Assembly: GCA_005656395.1 (NCBI GenBank)
Contig: SRSI01000050.1
Coordinates: 992,001-1,056,000 of the forward strand
Direction of reading: 5' to 3'
Length of the DNA: 64,000 nucleotides
DNA from: Strongyloides papillosus
Taxonomy: Eukaryota; Nematoda; Chromadorea; Rhabditida; Strongyloididae
The translations under genes and the position numbers were made by a program. The first letter of the stretch is position 1. Each line of letters opens with the position of its first letter. The notes below the pieces were generated by a model. That model saw only the letters and a program-made list of their open reading frames with translations, did no database searches and was not told the origin of the DNA. Positions 57,796-64,000 of the stretch are shown one piece after another.

Positions 57796-60700
57796 TGGCG
57801 TTTAAGGACTTACGATTTTCTAAAAATCAATTGGACTCAGCTGGTACCTTTTATGAATTGATGTTGTTAATTCTTAAGAATAAAGGGATGACTGATAGTA
57901 ACAAAGATGCTACTATTGAAAGTGAATGTAAAACTGAATTGTTAAGCAAACTTGATTTAGAAGTTTTGAAGGAAATTCGTGAAGATATACAGAAAAGTCT
58001 AGAGGATTCTACTACGAAAGAAATAATGACTAGTTTCAAAAAACTGTATATGAGAGAAGATCCTGATGCCTTACGAATAATTAATTTATTCAAAAATTTA
58101 AATGAAAAGACAAGTGATTTGGAGTTTCTGAAGAGAGAAACAAAAATGTTGGAAGGTCTACTCAGCAATTTAAATGGGAAACAGGTAGCCGGATTGTATG
58201 CTTTGTTGAAATGGGATGCTCCATGTGGTGCAGAAGCCGCAATATTATCAAGAATTGTATCCAGTGAAAAAGTAAGCACTGGTGATGAGATGATACATAT
58301 GATCCAATCAATCACGGCAATGACAGTCACTGCGAACATAACCAAAACAACAACAGTTGGCAAGGTGTACAACAACGTGGCAACCAAAAAGAGCTTTAGA
58401 AAGAAAAATGACATAAGATGTTTTTTATGTGGGAAGATGGGACATATAAAAAGTCACTGTCCTGAGTATACCATTCAACGTAAAGTTAAATTGATCACAG
58501 AGAGAGAAGTGATGGATAGAGAAGAGTCAGATGATGACCTATCATCTATAGGTATGATAGATCAAGTAGGAAAGGTATCAAATGGTAAAAGAAGACTATT
58601 AATTGATATCGAAATAGATGGTAGAAAAATGAAGGCAGAAGCTGATACTGGTTCACCTGTTTCATTTGTTAGTAAAGCAAATTTTGATAACAATTGTATT
58701 CAACCTACAAAAAGACGTTTCTGTGGGTTAGGAGGAAATGAAATAAAAATTTATGGTAAAGCTAATGTTATGTTAAAAATAAATGATAAGTTATTTAATG
58801 CAATAGTATACATAGCTGATATTGATCATGGTATAATTGGTTTAGAAGAATTGAAGAGTGCTGGTCTTATAAATTCACTACTTCAATTAGTTTCAATAAT
58901 CAATGAACCAGAGAAAGATGAAAAAGCAATAAATAAGTTTGTAGAAAGATTTCCAAAACTATTTAGCCCAGGTTTAGGATGTTATACTGGTCAACCAGTT
59001 AGATTGAAGTGGAAAAGGGAATCAGAATGTACGTATAAACACATTCCGTGTAGACCATTAACATCAGAAATACTGGAGCCAATAGTACTGAATAAAATTA
59101 AACAATATGAATCTGAAGGACTGTGGTGTGAAGAAAAATATCCTATTTCAACTAGTCCTGTCATATGTATTATAAAGAAACCTGAATCTGGTGTTTGTAC
59201 AGAGAATATAAGATTTGTGTCAGATTTTAAATGTCTAAATAAGAATTTGGAGAAAAATTGTTTTCCGTTAGAAAGTGTTGATGTAATATTAAAGAAAGTG
59301 TCGAGAATGTTATCTAAAGATTGTAAAATTAATTGTCTAGACATTTCAGATTTTTACCATTGCATTCCTTTAGCAAAGGTAGATCAAAGAAAATGTTCAG
59401 TGACAATAATGAATAGAACCTTGAGAATGTTACGTTTACCTCAGGGCATTGCTCAAGCTCCAGCTATAGCAATGGAAATAATGCAATCTATTTCACAAGA
59501 GTTGAAGGATGAGATTAGTAAATCAAAAGTATCTATAAATGGTGGTAGACAATTTATTGAAGTATATTTTGATGATCTTTTTATTATAACATTGTCTGAA
59601 TCTGAAACTGAATTTGTTTTAAATAAATTATTTAAACTTTTGGAGTTTTATGGTCTTAAACTTAATAAGAAAAAATTACAATTAAATAAAACAAAAGCAA
59701 ATATTTTAGGTGTTGTAGTAACACCAACATCGATTCAATATGATGAAAGTAAAATTGCAAAGTTAAGATCACTGAAAACACCTCAGACCACTGAAGAACT
59801 TTTAAGTTTCTTGGGTATGTTGAACCAAATGACTTGTTTTATTCCAGGGCTTGCGAATATTCGTTCAGAATTAGATAAAAAGAGATCTGAAAAACCGTTC
59901 AAACCATTAACAAAAATAGAAAAGGAATGTTATGACAAATGTATAGAGACTGCAGCGAATGCTATCAAATTAACTCCAGTAGGTGAAACAACTACATTTA
60001 CAGTCCAATCAGACGCATCATCAATTGGTGCTGGGGGAATTTTAAAAAATGAACGTGGAGAAATTCTTGCTGTATATTCGAAAACATTTTCTAAATCAGA
60101 GAAAAGGTATCCGATTACACATAGAGAAGCTCTTGCTGCTATTTTATCAATCGAGCATTGGTCACATTATCTAAGACTAAGAAAGTTTACTTTAGAAACA
60201 GATCATTCTGCTTTATTGCAAATATTTCAACAAGATAACTATTCAAGAAAGGCAAAATCATCACGTTTAGTAAAATTTGGGTTGAGACTAATGTCATTTG
60301 ATTTTACTGTGAAGTATATTCCAGGAAAAAATATTGGACCTGCTGATTGCTTATCCCGTTTATTAGTTGAATTCAAACAAGAGCATGGTGAAGAAATTAT
60401 TGCGAAAGTTGTAACACCAAATGAATTGTTTTTGGACTTAAACTCTATTAAGGAATGTATGGTTAATGATGAGGAAGCAAAAGAACTATTAAATTCAATT
60501 CCAAATAAAGACTTACCTGATATTAGAATGGAAGACCAAGTACTAAAAGTAGGGGACACTACTTACGTACCAAAAGTATTAAGAAAGAAAGTCATGGAGA
60601 TTTTACACTATACACATGCAGGAAGTAGTAAGATGAAGTCATGGGGAAGGAAATATTTTTATTGGAAATCGTTTTCAAATGATATTAATGATCTAGTAAG

Positions 60701-61595
60701 ATCATGTAGTGAATGCAAAAAGTTCCAGAGGATGCCAAATAAAACTGAATATTACATGGAACCAAGTTTTTATGCTCTACAACGTGTTCATTTAGATTTA
60801 TGTGAATTAACAGATGAGAAAGAAGGAAAATGTATGATCTTAATAATTGTCGACAGTTACAGTGGCTATGTATATGGAACATTAATGAAAGGAATATCAA
60901 GTAAAGAAATAAAATCCGAGTTGTTAAAATATATGACATACGTCGGAATACCAACATATTTCTTCTCAGATCAGGGCCGTCAATTTATAGCTGAAGATGT
61001 TCAACAACTTGTAAAACGTTGGGGATGTTCATGGATATTTTCAGGTTCTGGACATCAAAGTTCGAATGGACAAGCTGAAAGATTTGTAGGTACAATAAAA
61101 AATGTTCTGAAGAAAATGGGACCAAATAAAGGCACGGTAGAGGAAAGACTTGCTAGGGTTATTATATCTATTAATAACGTTGAATGTGGTATAAGGAAAG
61201 AAACTCCTTTGAATATGATTAAAGAAAGAATGGTTCATCCACTGATAAAGGAAGATGAGAGAACGAGTAACAGTAAATTTAAAAAAGGTGAACTAGTCAT
61301 GTTTAAGAAAAGAAAAGAAGATGAATGGAAATCTGGTGTAGTTGATGAATCTGTCGGAAAAATGGTTAAAATAAGAAGAGGACTGGTACAATATTTATTT
61401 CATATAGATAATGTCAGAAAATGTAATGTTAACATGGATGGATTATCATTAGATTCAGTAATGACTAAGAAAAAACCAATCGATGTTAGTAAATGTAAAA
61501 ATAAAAGAAAAATAGTAGATGATCATGTAGAAGCTCCAATACGTAAATTTAGAGTTACAAAACAAAGAACAGATGCTTTCAAATACTCAAAATGA
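57795..61595 (+). CDS. Retrotransposon gag-pol polyprotein
   Basis: Single-frame Gag-Pol of 1,266 residues starting at the ATG formed by the last base of the LTR. The frame is also open through the LTR itself from 57684. The Gag part is helical and ends in a CCHC zinc knuckle (58419-58460; C-x2-C-x4-H-x4-C). The aspartic protease D-T-G-S is at about 58644. Reverse transcriptase has its catalytic box as Y-F-D-D at about 59563 and L-P-Q-G-I-A-Q-A-P upstream. RNase H carries D, E and D in Q-S-D-A, H-R-E-A-L-A and T-D-H-S. Integrase has an H-x-x-H/C-S-E-C zinc site and the D,D,E residues in H-L-D-L, S-D-Q-G-R-Q-F and G-Q-A-E-R-F. No frameshift or stop separates gag from pol, so their ratio must be set by another means such as proteolysis. 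All catalytic residues seem present. Confidence 0.93.
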   Translation: MAFKDLRFSKNQLDSAGTFYELMLLILKNKGMTDSNKDATIESECKTELLSKLDLEVLKEIREDIQKSLEDSTTKEIMTSFKKLYMREDPDALRIINLFKNLNEKTSDLEFLKRETKMLEGLLSNLNGKQVAGLYALLKWDAPCGAEAAILSRIVSSEKVSTGDEMIHMIQSITAMTVTANITKTTTVGKVYNNVATKKSFRKKNDIRCFLCGKMGHIKSHCPEYTIQRKVKLITEREVMDREESDDDLSSIGMIDQVGKVSNGKRRLLIDIEIDGRKMKAEADTGSPVSFVSKANFDNNCIQPTKRRFCGLGGNEIKIYGKANVMLKINDKLFNAIVYIADIDHGIIGLEELKSAGLINSLLQLVSIINEPEKDEKAINKFVERFPKLFSPGLGCYTGQPVRLKWKRESECTYKHIPCRPLTSEILEPIVLNKIKQYESEGLWCEEKYPISTSPVICIIKKPESGVCTENIRFVSDFKCLNKNLEKNCFPLESVDVILKKVSRMLSKDCKINCLDISDFYHCIPLAKVDQRKCSVTIMNRTLRMLRLPQGIAQAPAIAMEIMQSISQELKDEISKSKVSINGGRQFIEVYFDDLFIITLSESETEFVLNKLFKLLEFYGLKLNKKKLQLNKTKANILGVVVTPTSIQYDESKIAKLRSLKTPQTTEELLSFLGMLNQMTCFIPGLANIRSELDKKRSEKPFKPLTKIEKECYDKCIETAANAIKLTPVGETTTFTVQSDASSIGAGGILKNERGEILAVYSKTFSKSEKRYPITHREALAAILSIEHWSHYLRLRKFTLETDHSALLQIFQQDNYSRKAKSSRLVKFGLRLMSFDFTVKYIPGKNIGPADCLSRLLVEFKQEHGEEIIAKVVTPNELFLDLNSIKECMVNDEEAKELLNSIPNKDLPDIRMEDQVLKVGDTTYVPKVLRKKVMEILHYTHAGSSKMKSWGRKYFYWKSFSNDINDLVRSCSECKKFQRMPNKTEYYMEPSFYALQRVHLDLCELTDEKEGKCMILIIVDSYSGYVYGTLMKGISSKEIKSELLKYMTYVGIPTYFFSDQGRQFIAEDVQQLVKRWGCSWIFSGSGHQSSNGQAERFVGTIKNVLKKMGPNKGTVEERLARVIISINNVECGIRKETPLNMIKERMVHPLIKEDERTSNSKFKKGELVMFKKRKEDEWKSGVVDESVGKMVKIRRGLVQYLFHIDNVRKCNVNMDGLSLDSVMTKKKPIDVSKCKNKRKIVDDHVEAPIRKFRVTKQRTDAFKYSK
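57796..57813 (+). other. Primer-binding site
   Basis: Begins TGGCGTTTAAGG directly after the LTR. TGG complements the CCA end of a tRNA. The matching tRNA was not identified. The site overlaps the second and following codons of gag. Confidence 0.6.
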
Positions 61596-61608
61596 GAGAG
61601 AGAGGGGA
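61592..61608 (+). other. Polypurine tract
   Basis: A run of GAGAGAGAGAGGGGA immediately before the 3' LTR, the expected primer for plus-strand DNA synthesis. It overlaps or directly follows the TGA stop of gag-pol. Confidence 0.85.
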
Positions 61609-61717
61609 TGTTATATTGATGACATAAGTCATGTATTTAAAGACAATTTTTATAAGTTATATTCATTCTTTTTTACTTTAATTTGTCATCGAATAAAATA
61701 TATATTAACAACTAACA
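61609..61717 (+). repeat. 3' LTR (109 bp)
   Basis: Identical by eye to the 5' LTR over all 109 bases. Confidence 0.95.
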
Positions 61718-61722
61718 GTATG
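61718..61722 (+). repeat. Target-site duplication, right
   Basis: GTATG, matching 57682-57686. Confidence 0.9.
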
Positions 61723-62562
61723 CATTAAATTTGTAGAAGTATTCTTTATTATGTTACCAAAATGCGAAATGATAAAATAATAATCGCTAAAATTGGATTA
61801 TTATAGGTTAAATAATTATAGAATATTTATGACCAACCTCTAATATTATTAATATTTAAAAAATAGTCAAACTTAAAACAAATCTGTATTTAAAATTTCT
61901 ATCTTTTTTAATAACTTAAAATTTGCATTTTAATAATAGATTAGGAATTTGTAAAAAATTATTTAAACTTAGAACATCAAATGAGTTTAATATCATGAAA
62001 ATATGTAATAAAACAATTTCGAAACAATGTGTTTCATAAATTTCTAACATTAAACAAACTACAAAATTTTAATAATAATTATAAATATATAAAATACAGA
62101 ACTATTTACTCGAATATTACTATATGCTTGTTATTATAAAACAAAAGTTCTAAAAGTTTTTTTAAAAAAATTTAGATGTTTTGAAAAACAGGCCCTGGGG
62201 GCAAGTGGCGACGAGCGAGGGGAGTTGCTGTTTGTTTTATTTTTTATTATGCTTATACTTTTTTTTCTTTGGAATTGAATTAATCAAAACTTTACCATAT
62301 TTTGCTATTAATTGTTCGTTCTTTTTTAGTAAAAGTCAATATTAGACAAAATTTTATAAATTTTGTTTTTTTAATATAAATTTGATTTCCATAGTATTAA
62401 TGATTTTTAAATCTGCAGTAAAAATAATATCAATATTTTTTTATATTTATTGTTCCTTGTTTGTTCAAATCTTTAAATATATGTTTTTCAAAAATTTTGT
62501 ATAACAATTTCAAGTATTTAAAGAAATTTTAATTTCAAAATGTTAAAGTGAAATAATTCTAA
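61723..62562. other. Intergenic spacer with a GC-rich islet
   Basis: AT-rich spacer except for 62186-62233, where a 40-nt core of about 72% G+C is bracketed by AAACAG and CTGTTT (listed separately). Confidence 0.5.
62186..62233. other. GC-rich islet with inverted ends
   Basis: A 48-bp stretch, AAACAG ... CTGTTT, encloses a core with GGCCCTGGGGG and GGCGACGAGCGAGGGG. It is conspicuous against flanks of roughly 20% G+C. It does not fold as a tRNA and encodes nothing recognisable. Origin unknown: a structured RNA, a protein-binding site or a foreign insertion are all possible. Confidence 0.45.
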
Positions 62563-63065
62563 ATGGCATTTTTTAAAACATTAACATTATTTATAGTTTG
62601 CATTTCAATATTTAGAATTATTATTTCGAAAACTAAAATTGTTAGAAAAAGAAGAAATCAGGAGTATCAAAAGAATTGTCTCTTTGGATATTTAAATTGT
62701 AATGGTTGTGGAACAGATGAAGTATTAATAATAATATTAGAGAATGGGGATTATAGTACAACTAGTACAGCAACTTGCGATAACTATTTTTATGTTTATT
62801 CAAATACAACTGAATTGGGTGAACAAAGTAAATAAAAATATGATAAAAATTACTTATTTATTTAGAAAATTTTACAGGAGATTTTCATGATACGTGTGTG
62901 CCAGGATGGAAAAATGTTACAAATGTGACTGCAACATTTGTAAGCGAATTATATTCAACTTTTTACTATTCTTTTGGAATAATTACTTTCCACTACACAC
63001 AGAGAAAAAAAAGGTCACGGGATTGCAGAAAATGTAACAAATTTGTCTCACCTTATAAAACTTAA
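62563..63065 (+). CDS. Probable transthyretin-like secreted protein
   Basis: Small secreted protein, probably a diverged member of the nematode transthyretin-like (TTL) family. Exon 1 is 62563-62827 and exon 2 is 62866-63065. A 38-nt phase-1 intron begins GTAAAT; a nearby GTGAAC donor would shorten exon 1 by three codons. The product is 154 residues. A signal peptide covers about residues 1-22. The TTL outline is visible: G-Y-L-N-C-N-G (family G-x-L-x-C), V-L-I-I-I-L-E-N, a D-x-x-F-x-V turn, F-H-D-T-C (family H-D-C), then F-G-I-I-T-F and a final R-D-C. N-glycosylation sites are present. A second GT-AG pair inside exon 2 (62940-63002, 63 nt) is in frame, but removing it would delete a family beta strand. 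The family call is tentative. Confidence 0.6.
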
Positions 63066-64000
63066 ATTTTCTTAATTTAAGACTAATTTTATTCCAATTA
63101 TATCGTATAGAAAAATAAAAGCAATAATTAAAAAATTATTAAAATAAGTTTCTATTTTTCTAGTATACTATTTTTATTTTAGAATATAAGTTGTTTTACA
63201 CAATGCATTTTAAAGCACAAGGTTAGAATTTAATTTTATGTAAAATTACAAACACTTTTATAAAAAACATTTTTAACATATTACAGTACATTTTTTTTAA
63301 TGTTTCTCAATAGTTTGAATCATTATAAATTAAATTTTTATGTTAATTTCACATTTGATAGTCTAGATTTTTTCATAATGTTTTTAAAGATCATCTTTAC
63401 AAATCAAACTTATGAAAAGTTATAAAATAATATGGATTTTTATTTCTAATAAAAAAATAACTTTTACATATTTTAATTTAAAATGAGAACAAATACAAAA
63501 ATATTATTTTTAATTAATATTCGTTTGTGTATGTAAAGAATTATTATTTTAAAAAAATTTTTAAATTCCAAACTTATTGTTGTTAATAAATTGTTTAAAA
63601 TAGAGTTAAATATTATTTATTTGGTGATACACCTTCAAATTTATATAAGATACAATAAAAATATCAAAAATTACCTTCCACAAAAATAATAATTTTTCTA
63701 TCCTTAACAATATAATATAGGAATAATAAAATGCTTCTCAAGCACTTTCACTTAAACCCCTAAAATTTTTACAATATTAATATATTAGAATATAAAATTT
63801 CTTAATATTTTGGGATTACAAAATAATTTCCCAATCATTGCTACCTATTATAAAATGAAGGTGGCTTTATTACCAGGCCAAAACAAAAACAATGACAAAA
63901 TTTGAATTTTAAAAACCCTATAGTTTGACTATAAATAATAAATTTATAAATTTTTAATAACTATTTTAGGTAGATATAAACACGAATGGAATATTTTCAG
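63066..64000. other. AT-rich window end
   Basis: No supportable gene. The window ends in AATATTTTCAG, a good splice-acceptor shape, so an exon may begin just beyond 64000. Confidence 0.4.

Larger units (their letters stand above)
57687..61717 (+). mobile_element. Compact intact Ty3/gypsy-like LTR retrotransposon
   Basis: A complete 4,031-bp element: identical 109-bp LTRs, GTATG target duplications, a primer-binding site starting TGG right after the 5' LTR, and one uninterrupted gag-pol frame. A polypurine tract lies right before the 3' LTR. Domain order is protease, reverse transcriptase, RNase H, integrase, which is the Ty3/gypsy order and not the Ty1/copia one. No envelope-like gene is present. 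Identical LTRs and an unbroken frame indicate recent insertion. The target is gene-free repeat-rich DNA. Confidence 0.95.

Noticed and set aside
57851..61238. Several minus-strand frames inside the retrotransposon
   Set aside because: Opposite-strand shadows of a long, well-conserved gag-pol frame.
62186..62233. tRNA or rRNA fragment
   Set aside because: No T-loop GTTCGA motif, no cloverleaf spacing and no recognisable rRNA helix.
1..64000. CRISPR array or bacterial operon structure
   Set aside because: Spliced genes, cuticle collagen and Frizzled show a eukaryote; no regularly spaced short repeats were seen.

Overview
The window looks like nuclear DNA of a clade IV parasitic-type nematode, most likely Strongyloides or a close relative. 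That assignment is inference. It rests on extreme AT richness, tiny introns (mostly 34-60 nt), one to three coding exons per gene, a nematode cuticle collagen ending in a Y-C-P-C-P-P motif, nematode-type GAD (UNC-25), mucolipin (CUP-5) and PP2C (PPM-2) orthologues, and splice-acceptor-like sequences just before several start codons that fit spliced-leader trans-splicing. I see no tRNA, rRNA or CRISPR array.

Layout. 1-4.5 kb: gene-free AT-rich DNA with one diverged internal repeat. 4.5-9.4 kb: TMEM144-like transporter, beta-glucuronidase, cuticle collagen. 10.2-14.8 kb: an accessory cluster of small secreted-peptide genes. It holds a 1.4 kb tandem duplication carrying a putative antimicrobial-peptide precursor and its nonsense-mutated sister, then a secreted protein built by exon duplication. 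15.7-17.3 kb: glutamate decarboxylase. 17.9-19.2 kb: a lightly decayed Merlin-type DNA transposon. 20.8-26.2 kb: DEG/ENaC channel, COX10, and a secreted cysteine-containing protein of unknown family. 29.2-35.5 kb: Frizzled receptor, TLC-domain membrane protein, DDT/WHIM-like chromatin protein. 35.6-47.2 kb: RSKR-like kinase, TMEM165-like Golgi ion transporter, PP2C, PDK1-like kinase without a PH domain, mucolipin. 48.6-55.2 kb: two orphan secreted or membrane proteins and a truncated HELQ-like helicase whose DExH box reads D-G-L-H. 57.7-61.7 kb: a complete, very compact Ty3/gypsy-like LTR retrotransposon with identical 109-bp LTRs and a 5-bp target duplication. 62.6-63.1 kb: a probable transthyretin-like secreted protein.

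There is no operon-like pathway. Most genes are independent conserved housekeeping or signalling genes on both strands, separated by long AT-rich spacers. The most unusual content is the small-peptide cluster, where signal and propeptide are conserved but the mature segment has diverged, followed by the intact retrotransposon and the HELQ-like protein. Spliced models below were built by eye from reading frame, GT-AG boundaries and remembered family alignments. No database search was possible.
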